Origin: Streptomyces sp. WAC05374
Lineage (GTDB): Bacteria > Actinomycetota > Actinomycetes > Streptomycetales > Streptomycetaceae
NCBI RefSeq assembly: GCF_004353505.1
Contig: NZ_SMNQ01000008.1
Span: forward strand, 62,001 to 126,000
DNA length: 64,000 nt
Direction of reading: 5' to 3'
Shown: positions 32,154 to 40,486 of the stretch, piece after piece
Position numbering within the stretch: the first letter of the stretch is position 1
How the letters are laid out: each line of letters opens with the position of its first letter
Notes under the pieces: generated by a model
What the model was told of the DNA's origin: nothing
Databases searched by the model: none
Seen by the model: only the letters and a program-made list of their open reading frames with translations
Made by a program: the position numbers and the translations under genes

Positions 32154-33524
32154 GTGACCACGTGCAGCGTCCCCCTGACCCCCGTACCCGGCCCCCGTGG
32201 CCTGCCCGTGCTGGGCAACCTGCCGGAGTTCGGCAGGGACCCGCTGGCGTTCCTGACCAGGCTGCGGGACGAGTACGGGGACGCCGTGCGCTGGTCGCTG
32301 GGGCCTCGGCGGGGCCTGTTCCTGTCCCACCCCCAGCACATCGCCGAGATGCTGACCGCCCGTGAGCACGCGTACGAGATCCTGGAGATCGGCTGGGCGT
32401 TCAAGCGGGTCGTCGGCCAGAGCGTGATCATGAGCAAGGGCGACGACTGGCGCCGCAAGCGCTCACTGGTGCAGCCGACGGTCCGGCCGCGCCAGGTGAG
32501 GGCCTACGCGGCCACCATGGTCGACTGCGCCCGGTCCGCGGCCGGCCGGTGGCGGGAGGGCGAGCGGATCGACGTCCAGCGCGAGATGGCGCTGATCACC
32601 CAGCGGGTCGTGCTGCGCTGCCTGTTCGGCAACGACCTGGGCGACGCGACCCGGGCGCTGGCCGGGGCGATGAACGTGGCCGAGCACGTGATCGGCGCCG
32701 AGCTGCGGAGCATGAGCCTGTTCATGCCCGGCTGGGTCACCACCCCGGCGCGGCAGCGGCTGCGGGCCGCCGTGGCGACCATCGACGGCGAGGTGCACCG
32801 GCTCATCCGGGCGCGGCTGCGGGACGCGGCCGGCGCCGCCGGGACGGCCGAGGACCGCGACGACCTGCTGAGCCGGCTCCTCGCGGCCCGCGACGAGGAC
32901 GGCCGGCCGCTGTCGCCCCGCGAGGTGCGCGACGAGGCGGTCACCCTGTGGGCGGCCGGCCACGAGACGACGTCGACCGCCCTGACCTGGATGTGGTACC
33001 TGCTGTCGGCGCACCCGGCGGTCCGGGACCGGTTCGAGGCCGAACTCGACCGCGTGCTCGGCGGCCGCCCGCCGGCCATCGACGACTACGAACGGCTCAC
33101 CTGGACCCAGCAGATCGTCAAGGAGAGCCTGCGGCTCTACCCGCCCGCCTGGCTCCTCGCCGGGGTCGCCCGCGAAGGGGCCACCCTCGCCGGCCGGCGC
33201 ATCCCCGCCCGCACCATCGTCTGGTGCAGCCAGTGGACCACCCACCGCGACCCGCGCTGGTTCCCCGAGCCCCGCGCCTTCCGGCCCGAACGCTGGGACG
33301 CCGACAGCCCCGACGCCGTGCCGGACCACGCCTGGTACCCCTTCGGCGGCGGCCAGCGCACCTGCCTCGGCGCCCGCTTCGCCCAGGTGGAGGCCGTCCT
33401 GCTGCTGGCCACCCTGGCGCAGCGCTTCCGCCTGGACCTGCCGGCCGCCGGGGTGACGCCCCGGGTCGGCCTGTTGCTCCAGCCGTCGGCGCCCCTGATC
33501 GCCACGCTCCGGGCCGCGCCGTGA
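32154..33524 (+). CDS. Cytochrome P450 (second, cluster edge)
   Basis: This 456-residue P450 has I-helix WAAGHETTSTAL, ExxR in KESLRLYPPAW and heme loop FGGGQRTCLGARFA. The N-terminal PVPGPRGLPVLGNL proline hinge and the PxxFxPERW segment resemble CYP4/CYP102-like enzymes that often act on fatty acyl or hydrophobic substrates, unlike the P450 at 20917. GTG 32154 is preceded by GGAG. It diverges from the thioesterase. It may oxidise the acyl part of the product or may be unrelated; the cluster boundary is uncertain here. Confidence 0.92.
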   Translation: MTTCSVPLTPVPGPRGLPVLGNLPEFGRDPLAFLTRLRDEYGDAVRWSLGPRRGLFLSHPQHIAEMLTAREHAYEILEIGWAFKRVVGQSVIMSKGDDWRRKRSLVQPTVRPRQVRAYAATMVDCARSAAGRWREGERIDVQREMALITQRVVLRCLFGNDLGDATRALAGAMNVAEHVIGAELRSMSLFMPGWVTTPARQRLRAAVATIDGEVHRLIRARLRDAAGAAGTAEDRDDLLSRLLAARDEDGRPLSPREVRDEAVTLWAAGHETTSTALTWMWYLLSAHPAVRDRFEAELDRVLGGRPPAIDDYERLTWTQQIVKESLRLYPPAWLLAGVAREGATLAGRRIPARTIVWCSQWTTHRDPRWFPEPRAFRPERWDADSPDAVPDHAWYPFGGGQRTCLGARFAQVEAVLLLATLAQRFRLDLPAAGVTPRVGLLLQPSAPLIATLRAAP

Positions 33525-33571
33525 CGCGGGGGACGGGCGCCCTGCCGTGACGGCGGGGCGAGGCGGTCCCG

Positions 33572-34720
33572 CTACAGCGTCCGGGGGACGTGCTGCGTCA
33601 CGCAGTGCACCCCGCCGCCGCCCCACCCGAGGGTGCGCGCCGGGGCGCCCACGACCTCGCGGGTGGGGAACAGGGTGCGGAACTGGGCCAGGGCCAGGGA
33701 GTCGGCCGGTTCACCGGACAGCGGCACGACGACGCTGCCGCCCGTCTCGTAGTAGTTGGTGTAGCTGAACGTCTCCACCAGCAGCCCGTTGTGCCGGTAG
33801 TGCGGCTGGTGGTGCAGCTCCACGATCTCGAACCGGCGTCCGCGCGCGTCCGTGGCGTCGCGCAGCACCGCCCGGTTGGCCGCCATCCGGGCGTGGTTGG
33901 GGCTGGAGGGGTCGGGCTGGGTGTGGAGGAGGACCTTGGCCGGGCCGAGGTACGCGGCGACGAGGTCGACGTGCCCGTTGGTGATGTCGTCGTTGTGCAG
34001 CCCGTACGGCAGCCAGACGACCTTGCTCGCCCCGTACGCGCTCAGCAGCGCGGCCTCGATCTGAGCCCGGGTCATGGAAGGGTTGCGGTTGGGGTGGAGC
34101 AGGCACTCCTCGGTGGTGATGAGGGTGCCCTGCCCGTCCGTGACGACCGCCCCGCCCTCCAGGACCATGTCGACGGGCCGCCGCTCCACGCCCAGGTGGT
34201 CGCAGACCCCGACGGGCAGGAAGTCGTCCTTGTCGTACGGGTACTTCTCACCCCAGCCGTTGAACCGGAAGTCCAGCCCGACCTTCCGGGTCCTGCCCGC
34301 GTCGACGGCGAATACCGGGCCCGTGTCGCGCGTCCAGCAGTCGTTGACCGGGTGCTCGATCACGGTGACCGTACTGCCGCACCGGGCGCGGGCCTCCGCG
34401 CCGCGGCCCGGCTCGGCGACCATGAGCACGGACTCGAAGCGGGCGATCTGCCGGGCGATGCCGGCGATCTCGTCCTGGACGTCGCGCAGCAGCCCGCCCC
34501 AGCCGACGGCCGGGTCCCAGGGCCAGGCCATCACACAGCCGGAGTGCGCCTCCCACTCCGCCGGGGCGTGGAACACGGTGGTGACCTCCTTGCTCATGGC
34601 GCCGACGGCGCGGCCGGGGACCAGCAGGGCGGCCGCGGCGGCCGTCAGCGCGGCGCCGCCGAAGGCCCTTCTGCTCAGGTGCGGTACGCGGGACGTACGG
34701 GGCGTGCGGGGCAGGCTCAT
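33572..34720 (-). CDS. Agmatine deiminase/peptidylarginine deiminase-family protein with Tat signal
   Basis: This 382-residue pentein-fold enzyme has the active-site segments WTRDTGPVF, VLEGGAVVTDGQG, HNDDITNGHVDLVAAY and nucleophile Cys in GGGGVHCVTQHVP near the C-terminus. It should hydrolyse agmatine to N-carbamoylputrescine and ammonia, or act on a related guanidine. The N-terminus has a twin-arginine signal (LSRRAFGGAALTAAAAALLV), so it is probably exported, which is less usual for agmatine deiminase. GAGGAGAG precedes ATG 34720. A polyamine/amino-acid permease gene lies upstream on the same strand, suggesting polyamine catabolism rather than part of the peptide pathway. Confidence 0.92.
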   Translation of the reverse strand: MSLPRTPRTSRVPHLSRRAFGGAALTAAAAALLVPGRAVGAMSKEVTTVFHAPAEWEAHSGCVMAWPWDPAVGWGGLLRDVQDEIAGIARQIARFESVLMVAEPGRGAEARARCGSTVTVIEHPVNDCWTRDTGPVFAVDAGRTRKVGLDFRFNGWGEKYPYDKDDFLPVGVCDHLGVERRPVDMVLEGGAVVTDGQGTLITTEECLLHPNRNPSMTRAQIEAALLSAYGASKVVWLPYGLHNDDITNGHVDLVAAYLGPAKVLLHTQPDPSSPNHARMAANRAVLRDATDARGRRFEIVELHHQPHYRHNGLLVETFSYTNYYETGGSVVVPLSGEPADSLALAQFRTLFPTREVVGAPARTLGWGGGGVHCVTQHVPRTL

Positions 34721-34836
34721 GTCGTCTCTCCTCGGCGGTACGTGACGGGGCTGCGGGACGTGCGGAGGTGCGCCCGGGACGGGGGACGGCCACCCGGGTG
34801 GAGGGGAGGAGCGGGGCGGGGCGGGCGGGGGAGCCG

Positions 34837-36433
34837 TCAGGAGGCGTCGGCCGCCGGCGCGGTGGACCCACCGGCGCCCGGAGCGGCGGACGGGCCCCCG
34901 TCCGCGCCCCCGTCCGCGTCGGCGGGTGCGGCGACGTCCGGTGCGGCGGCCGCCGCACCGGACGTCGCGGATCTTGTCCTGCGGGCGGCGGACCACCAGG
35001 TAGACCAGCCCGGCGAGGATGATCACCGCGGTGCCGATGAGCCCGGCCCACACCTGGTACCAGGGCGCGCCCGGCGGGGCGAGGATGGTGCGCGGCCAGC
35101 AGACGTTGACCACCTCGAAGGCGGTCCACAGCACGGCAAGTGCGTTCAGGACGGTGCCCTTGCGCCCCTGCCGGATGTGCCCGGCCGGCACCCACGTGCC
35201 GCGCAGGCGGGCGACCAGGGCGGCCAGCGAGGTGAGGAAGAACGGCAGGAAGGTCGCCGCCGTACCGAAGGCGATCAGGCTGCCGATGGCCGTCGCGTCG
35301 AGACCGAGCAGCAGCGCCGTACCGCTGACCAGGGTGGACGCGACCAGACCGCCGATCGGCGCCTGGCGCCTGTTGACCTTCCGCACCTGCCGGGAGAAGG
35401 GGAAGACCCCGTCGCGGGCCAGCGAGTACAGCCCGCGCGCCGCGCCGCCCTGCGAGGCCATGGCGCAGGCGAGGAAGCCGACCAGGACGACGGCCACGAA
35501 CGGCTTGTCGGACCAGGAGCCGAAGGAGTGCACCACCGCCGTGGTCACCGGGTCGATGTCCTCGCCGAGGACGACCTTCTCGGGGGCGGGGTGGGACAGG
35601 GCGACGGCCATGGCGTTGAGGATCACGACCGCGCCGACGCTGAGCAGCGCCCACCACATGGCGCGGGGCACCTGCCGGCCCGCGTCCCTGGTCTCCTCGG
35701 AGGTGGAGACGCAGGCGTCGAACCCGATGAAGGCCCAGCCCGCCACGGCGACGGCCGCCAGGAAGGCGAGCACGGTGGAGCCGCCGGACAGGGCCTCGGC
35801 GCCCATGGTGTCCGTGAACAGGACGAAGTCGTGCTCGCGGAAGAACAGCAGCAGCGAGAAGCCGACCAGGACGGAGGCCACCGCCTCGGCGCCGATGCCC
35901 AGCGACACGATGAGGCTCAGGACCCTGATCCCGTACGCGTTGATGAGCATGCAGCCCAGCAGGATGCCGACGGCGACCGCCACCATCGCCCCGGGCGTGG
36001 GCGTGATCCCGAAGAGCGCGAACACCCAGGGGGCGGCGAGGTAGGCCACGGTGGTGTTGCCGAACATCACGGCGAACTGCCACACCCAGCCGCCCATCCA
36101 CCCGAAGGCGGGCCCCATCAGGCGGCGGCTCCACTGGTACGGGCCGCCCGCGAGCGGCCACTGGGACGCCAGCTCGGAGTAGACGTTCACGACCAGGCAC
36201 TGGCCGAGCAGCACCACCGGCAGCGCCCAGATCCAGGCGGGGCCCGCGACGGTCGTGCCCACCATGGCCACCGCGTACAGGGCGACGACGGGCGACACCA
36301 CGGCGAAGCCCATGGAGATGTTCCCCAGGATGCCGAGGCTGCGGCGCAGCTCCTGCCGGTAGCCGAGGTCGCCCAGGCGGGCGGCGTCGGCGTCGGCGTC
36401 ATGCGTCCTGGGCGGGGAGGGCGTGGGCTTCAT
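34837..36433 (-). CDS. APC-family amino acid/polyamine permease with a 3' frame break
   Basis: About 490 residues of a 12-helix APC transporter can be read, starting MKPTPSPPRT and running to YLVVRRPQDKIRDV. Typical motifs are GGPYQWSRRLMGPAFGW and GFDACVSTSEETRDAGRQVP. After IRDV the visible frame turns into Arg/Gly-rich nonsense and reads without a stop into the agmatine deiminase frame. A different frame gives an Ala/Pro/Gly tail ending in TGA at 34839-34837. The switch occurs at the 38-bp palindrome 34931-34968; taking out 28 bases there restores one frame. I therefore treat it as a permease with a frameshift or sequencing error at its C-terminus. ATG 36433 follows GAGGT. Confidence 0.82.
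34931..34968. repeat. Perfect 38-bp palindrome at the permease frame break
   Basis: GCGACGTCCGGTGCGGCGG (34931-34949) is followed directly by its exact reverse complement (34950-34968) with no spacer. It lies inside the 3' part of the permease gene, exactly where the coding frame changes. Confidence 0.95.
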
Positions 36434-36454
36434 GGTCACCTCGTGCAGCTAAAT

Positions 36455-36467
36455 CTAACGTTGTTAG
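36455..36467. promoter_or_regulatory. Putative TetR operator
   Basis: CTAAC (36455-36459) and GTTAG (36463-36467) form an inverted repeat around GTT in an AT-rich stretch between the divergent permease and TetR genes. This is the expected place and form for the operator of the TetR protein encoded next to it. Confidence 0.6.
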
Positions 36468-36560
36468 GTATCGGGGTGCGGGGAACTTAACGCGCCATTG
36501 GCCGAATGTGAACCCCTCCCGCCCGGTAACCTGTCGGCGGAACCGAGGGGGAACACCGCG

Positions 36561-37190
36561 ATGGGCCGACCGAGCCAGCCGCTGCTGAGCCGCGAGAGCA
36601 TCGCGCGCACCGCCCTGGAGCTGCTCGAGGAACTGGGCCCCCAGGCCCTGACCATGCGGGCCCTCGCCCAGCGCCTCGGAGTGCGCGGGGCGTCCCTCTA
36701 CCACCATGTGGCGTCCAAGGACGATCTGCTCGACGCCGCACTGGAGCGGATCAACGAGGAGATCGACCTCGCCCCGCTCGACGACCCCGACTGGCGCGAG
36801 GGCATCGCCGCGTACGCCCGCGGCTACCGCCGCGTCTACCTCCGCCACCCGCACATGATCGCCCTGGTGGCCCGGCGCCGGGTGGAGGCGGACAAGGCCC
36901 TGCGCGGCTACGACAGGCTGATCGCCGCCCTCGTCCGGATCGGCTGCACCCCCGCCAGGGCGGCCGAGGTCGCCGCCGCACTCGACTATCTGGTCCTCGG
37001 CTCCGCCCTGGAGACCTTCACCGCCGGCTTCACCCGCGCCCCGGACGGCTACCGCCCCGCGTACCCGTCCCTCGCCGGCGCCCTCGAAGGTGCCGGCGAC
37101 GACCCCTCGGGCCTGGCCGGCCTCGACGACCGCGGCTTCGAGACGGGCCTCGCCCTCCTCCTCGACGGCCTCGCCGCCACCGTGGCGTGA
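36561..37190 (+). CDS. TetR-family transcriptional regulator
   Basis: This 209-residue protein has an N-terminal TetR helix-turn-helix (about 10-55; MRALAQRLGVRGASLYHHVA) and a C-terminal domain of the tetracycline-repressor type. ATG 36561 follows GAGGGGGAA. It is divergent from the permease gene, and an inverted repeat lies in between, so it most likely represses the permease and perhaps the agmatine deiminase. The ligand is unknown; an amine or polyamine is a reasonable guess. Confidence 0.92.
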   Translation: MGRPSQPLLSRESIARTALELLEELGPQALTMRALAQRLGVRGASLYHHVASKDDLLDAALERINEEIDLAPLDDPDWREGIAAYARGYRRVYLRHPHMIALVARRRVEADKALRGYDRLIAALVRIGCTPARAAEVAAALDYLVLGSALETFTAGFTRAPDGYRPAYPSLAGALEGAGDDPSGLAGLDDRGFETGLALLLDGLAATVA

Positions 37191-37309
37191 ACCCGCCCCG
37201 GCGCGCCGGACGGAGCCGGCGGCCCGTGCGGCGCACCTCCGGCGCCGCCCGCCCGCGGCGGGGCGCCCGGGCCGGCGGAGGGCCTCCCGCGACCGCTTAC
37301 CCTTGAACA

Positions 37310-38836
37310 ATGACCAGCAGCAGCGACCGGAGCCTCGCAGTGGACGTTCAGGGACCCAAGAGCTACGAAATCCGCACCTATGGGTGCCAGATGAACGTTC
37401 ATGACTCCGAGCGCCTCTCCGGCCTGTTGGAGGAAGCCGGCTACGTCCGCGCCCCCGAGGGTTCCGACGGCGACGCCGACGTCGTGGTCTTCAACACCTG
37501 CGCGGTCCGCGAGAACGCCGACAACAAGCTGTACGGCAACCTCGGCCGGCTCGCCCCGAGGAAGACCCAGCGGCCCGGCATGCAGATCGCCGTCGGCGGC
37601 TGCCTCGCCCAGAAGGACCGCGACACGATCGTGAAGAAGGCGCCGTGGGTCGACGTCGTCTTCGGCACGCACAACATCGGCAAGCTGCCGGTGCTCCTGG
37701 AGCGCGCCCGCATCCAAGAGGAGGCCCAGGTCGAGATCGCCGAGTCGCTGGAGGCGTTCCCCTCCACGCTGCCGACCCGGCGCGAGTCCGCCTACGCCGC
37801 GTGGGTGTCCATCTCCGTCGGCTGCAACAACACCTGCACCTTCTGCATCGTCCCCGCGCTGCGCGGCAAGGAGAAGGACCGCCGTCCCGGCGACATCCTC
37901 GCCGAGATCGAGGCCCTGGTCGCCGAGGGCGTCTCCGAGATCACCCTGCTCGGCCAGAACGTCAACGCGTACGGCTCCGACATCGGCGACCGCGAGGCCT
38001 TCAGCAAGCTGCTGCGCGCCTGCGGCTCCATCGAGGGCCTGGAGCGGGTCCGCTTCACCTCCCCGCACCCGCGCGACTTCACGGACGACGTGATCGCCGC
38101 CATGGCCGAGACGCCCAACGTCATGCCGCAGCTCCACATGCCGCTCCAGTCCGGCTCGGACACCGTCCTGAAGGCGATGCGCCGCTCGTACCGCCAGGAC
38201 CGCTTCCTCGGCATCATCGGCAAGGTCCGGGAGGCCATCCCGCACGCCGCGATCTCCACCGACATCATCGTGGGCTTCCCCGGTGAGACGGAGGAGGACT
38301 TCGAGCAGACCATGCACGTGGTGCGCGAGGCCCGCTTCGCGCAGGCGTTCACCTTCCAGTACTCCAAGCGCCCCGGCACCCCGGCGGCGACCATGGACGG
38401 GCAGATCCCCAAGGAGGTCGTGCAGGCCCGTTACGAGCGCCTGGTCGCCCTCCAGGAGGAGATCTCCTGGGAGGAGAACAAGAAGCAGGTCGGCCGCACC
38501 CTGGAGGTCATGGTCGCGGAGGGCGAGGGCCGCAAGGACGGCGCCACCCACCGCCTCTCCGGCCGCGCGCCCGACAACCGCCTGGTCCACTTCACCAAGC
38601 CGGAGCAGGAGGTGCGCCCCGGCGACGTGGTGACCGTCGAGATCACCTACGCGGCCCCGCACCACCTCCTGGCGGAGGGCCCCACGGCCCACGTCCGCCG
38701 CACCCGCGCGGGCGACGCCTGGCAGAAGCGCACCACCGCCGCGGCCGCCAAGCCCGCCGGCGTCATGCTCGGCCTGCCCCGGATCGGCGCCCCCGAGCCT
38801 CTCCCGCCGGTCACGGGCGGCTGCACGGTCGGCTGA
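37310..38836 (+). CDS. miaB: tRNA-2-methylthio-N6-dimethylallyladenosine synthase
   Basis: This 508-residue radical-SAM methylthiotransferase has an N-terminal UPF0004 domain (YGCQMNVHDSERL, FNTCAVRENADNK, GGCLAQKD), the radical SAM cluster CNNTCTFC (about residue 170) and a C-terminal TRAM domain. It adds the 2-methylthio group to i6A37 of tRNAs, completing the modification begun by MiaA encoded 1.7 kb downstream. The C-terminus is longer than the enterobacterial protein by an Ala/Pro tail. It marks the start of the conserved core region. Confidence 0.97.
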   Translation: MTSSSDRSLAVDVQGPKSYEIRTYGCQMNVHDSERLSGLLEEAGYVRAPEGSDGDADVVVFNTCAVRENADNKLYGNLGRLAPRKTQRPGMQIAVGGCLAQKDRDTIVKKAPWVDVVFGTHNIGKLPVLLERARIQEEAQVEIAESLEAFPSTLPTRRESAYAAWVSISVGCNNTCTFCIVPALRGKEKDRRPGDILAEIEALVAEGVSEITLLGQNVNAYGSDIGDREAFSKLLRACGSIEGLERVRFTSPHPRDFTDDVIAAMAETPNVMPQLHMPLQSGSDTVLKAMRRSYRQDRFLGIIGKVREAIPHAAISTDIIVGFPGETEEDFEQTMHVVREARFAQAFTFQYSKRPGTPAATMDGQIPKEVVQARYERLVALQEEISWEENKKQVGRTLEVMVAEGEGRKDGATHRLSGRAPDNRLVHFTKPEQEVRPGDVVTVEITYAAPHHLLAEGPTAHVRRTRAGDAWQKRTTAAAAKPAGVMLGLPRIGAPEPLPPVTGGCTVG

Positions 38837-38945
38837 CCCGGCGCCGGACAGTCCCACCCGGGCCGGGCCCGCACGGCCCGTCGCCCGGCTCCCACGGCCG
38901 GCGTCGGCACGTGGGAGCAGCGGGGCAGCGGCTACGCTGCGGATC

Positions 38946-39683
38946 ATGCTTGTCGCCGCCGCCGTCTGCCCCTGCCCGCCGCTCCTCGTGCCCGACGTCG
39001 CCGCCGGGGCCGCGCCCGAGCTCGACAGCGCCCGTACGGCGTGCTCGGACGCGCTCGCCGTGCTCGCCGCCTCGCGCCCGGACCGGCTCGTCGTGATCGG
39101 GCCGGAGGCGGGCGAGGGCCTCGAGCGGTACCCGGCCGGCTCGGTCGGCGACTTCCGGGGCTTCGGGGTCGACGTCCGGGTACGGCTCGGTGCGGGTGCG
39201 GGTGCGGGTGCGGGTGCGGGTGCGGGTGCCGGTGGCGACCGGCCGCTGCCGCCCTCGCTCGCCGTGGGCGCCTGGCTCCTGGGGCGCGCCACCTGGGCGG
39301 ACGCCCCCGTGGAGGGGCTCGCCGTGGGCGAGCGGCTCGCGCCCGCGCGGTGCGCCGAGGCCGGCCGGGAGCTCGCCGCACGGGCCGGGCGGGTCGCCCT
39401 GCTGGTGCTGGGTGACGGCAGCGCGTGCCGCAGTGTCAAGGCGCCGGGCTACTTCGACGACCGCGCCGCCGCCTTCGACGAGCGGGCCGCCCGGGCGCTC
39501 GGCTCCGCCGACACCGGCGCCCTCGCGGCCCTGGACGAGGGCCTGGCGTACGAGCTGAAGGCGGCCGGACGGGCGCCCTGGCAGGTCCTCGCGGGCGCCG
39601 CCGAGGGCGCCGGCCTGGAGGGCCGCCTGCTCCACGAGGACGCCCCGTACGGCGTCGCCTACTTCGTCGCCGCCTGGTCCTGA
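38946..39683 (+). CDS. Class III extradiol dioxygenase-like protein with a Gly-Ala repeat
   Basis: This 245-residue protein is of the kind usually annotated as hypothetical or catalytic-LigB-like, found beside miaB in streptomycetes. It begins MLVAAAVCPCPPLLVPDVA and ends with an alpha/beta segment HEDAPYGVAYFVAAWS. Residues about 82-95 are a run of Gly-Ala pairs encoded by a hexanucleotide repeat. I see no complete metal-binding set, so activity is uncertain. It converges on the next gene with a strong terminator between. Confidence 0.8.
   Translation: MLVAAAVCPCPPLLVPDVAAGAAPELDSARTACSDALAVLAASRPDRLVVIGPEAGEGLERYPAGSVGDFRGFGVDVRVRLGAGAGAGAGAGAGAGGDRPLPPSLAVGAWLLGRATWADAPVEGLAVGERLAPARCAEAGRELAARAGRVALLVLGDGSACRSVKAPGYFDDRAAAFDERAARALGSADTGALAALDEGLAYELKAAGRAPWQVLAGAAEGAGLEGRLLHEDAPYGVAYFVAAWS
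39189..39230 (+). repeat. (GGTGCG)6 hexanucleotide microsatellite
   Basis: Six exact copies of GGTGCG (39189-39224) are followed by GGTGCC (39225-39230). In frame this encodes alternating Gly and Ala, so copy-number change alters the protein length without a frameshift. Confidence 0.97.
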
Positions 39684-39693
39684 CCCCGGCAGG

Positions 39694-39734
39694 CGGACGG
39701 CCGTGGAGCACGGGTGGTGCTCCACGGCCGTCCG
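39694..39734. terminator. Bidirectional terminator
   Basis: An 18-bp perfect stem (39694-39711 with 39717-39734; left arm CGGACGGCCGTGGAGCAC) with loop GGGTG sits between two convergent genes. Confidence 0.9.
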
Positions 39735-39763
39735 TCCGGGTGCCGTGGCCGGCGGTAACGGGG

Positions 39764-40018
39764 TCAGGGGGCCGGCGGCGTCGGCGGCGTCGGCGGCGTA
39801 CCGCCCTCGTCCTTGTGGGCGATCCGGCCCAAAGCGTCCTTGGCCTTCCCCGTACCCGATTCGATCTTGTCGCTGTACTTGCCCTTGGTCCTCCGGTCGA
39901 CCATCTTCGCGGCCTTGTCCAGACCGTGGTCGATCTTGCCCTCGTGCTGCTGCGCGAGGCCGGACACCTTCTCCTTGGCGGGGGCGAGCTTGGCCTTCAA
40001 CGAATCCAGGAAGCCCAT
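39764..40018 (-). CDS. Small antitoxin-like protein (MT0933/Rv0909 type)
   Basis: This 84-residue Lys-rich protein begins MGFLDSLKAKLAPAKEKV and carries the segment KIDHGLDKAAKMVDRRTKGK typical of the actinobacterial MT0933 antitoxin family. It ends in a Thr-Pro-Pro repeat tail. No toxin gene of the Rv0910 type is adjacent, so a toxin-antitoxin role is doubtful; family members are common as lone genes. GGGAAGG precedes the ATG. Confidence 0.8.
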   Translation of the reverse strand: MGFLDSLKAKLAPAKEKVSGLAQQHEGKIDHGLDKAAKMVDRRTKGKYSDKIESGTGKAKDALGRIAHKDEGGTPPTPPTPPAP

Positions 40019-40055
40019 GGGGCACCTTCCCTCGGAGTAACCGTCGTAAGTGATG

Positions 40056-40304
40056 TTACTTACGGGCGCTCTCTCCGGCCTCGTTGTCCGCCGCCTCCTC
40101 GGCCGACTGCTGCTTGGGAATCTCCACGCCCTCGGCGGCGCCCTCGGTGGCCGCGGCCTCGTCCGGCTGCCCCGTCGCCTCGGCGGTGTCCGACGCCTCC
40201 GGCTCCGCGCTCTCCGCACCGGCCTCCGCGACGACGGTCGCCGCCGCCGCCTCCTCCGAAGACTCCTCGGACTTTTTCCTGCGAAACCGTGAAAACACGC
40301 CCAT
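40056..40304 (-). CDS. Small acidic hypothetical protein
   Basis: This 82-residue protein starts with a basic patch (MGVFSRFRRKKSEESSEE) and continues as an Ala/Glu-rich, low-complexity, probably disordered chain. GGAG lies 5 bases before ATG 40304; the frame is open further upstream but that part is unlikely to be translated. I do not recognise a function. It lies 37 bases downstream of the start of the antitoxin-like gene on the same strand. Confidence 0.65.
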   Translation of the reverse strand: MGVFSRFRRKKSEESSEEAAAATVVAEAGAESAEPEASDTAEATGQPDEAAATEGAAEGVEIPKQQSAEEAADNEAGESARK

Positions 40305-40486
40305 ATCAACTCCAAAGCGTACTCGTGTGGGCGAAATTCCGCCTCGTCCGGAGCGTCCCATTGCGTCGCTCCGAGCGGCCGGTCCGTAAACCGGCGGTCG
40401 GAACCTCGCAACAGGCAACGACGCCGATGTCGTGCCGTCACGTAACTCGTTCGGGGACGGCCCTGAAGGTTTGCGAGACTGGGACG

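Noticed and set aside
33572..36439. A single 950-residue permease-agmatine deiminase fusion
   Set aside because: The deiminase has its own strong ribosome binding site and Tat signal, and the joining stretch is Arg/Gly-rich frame-shifted sequence; a frame break at the palindrome explains it better.
39764..40304. A toxin-antitoxin pair formed by the two small minus-strand genes
   Set aside because: The second gene is a low-complexity acidic protein without any toxin-family motif, so the pair was not called.
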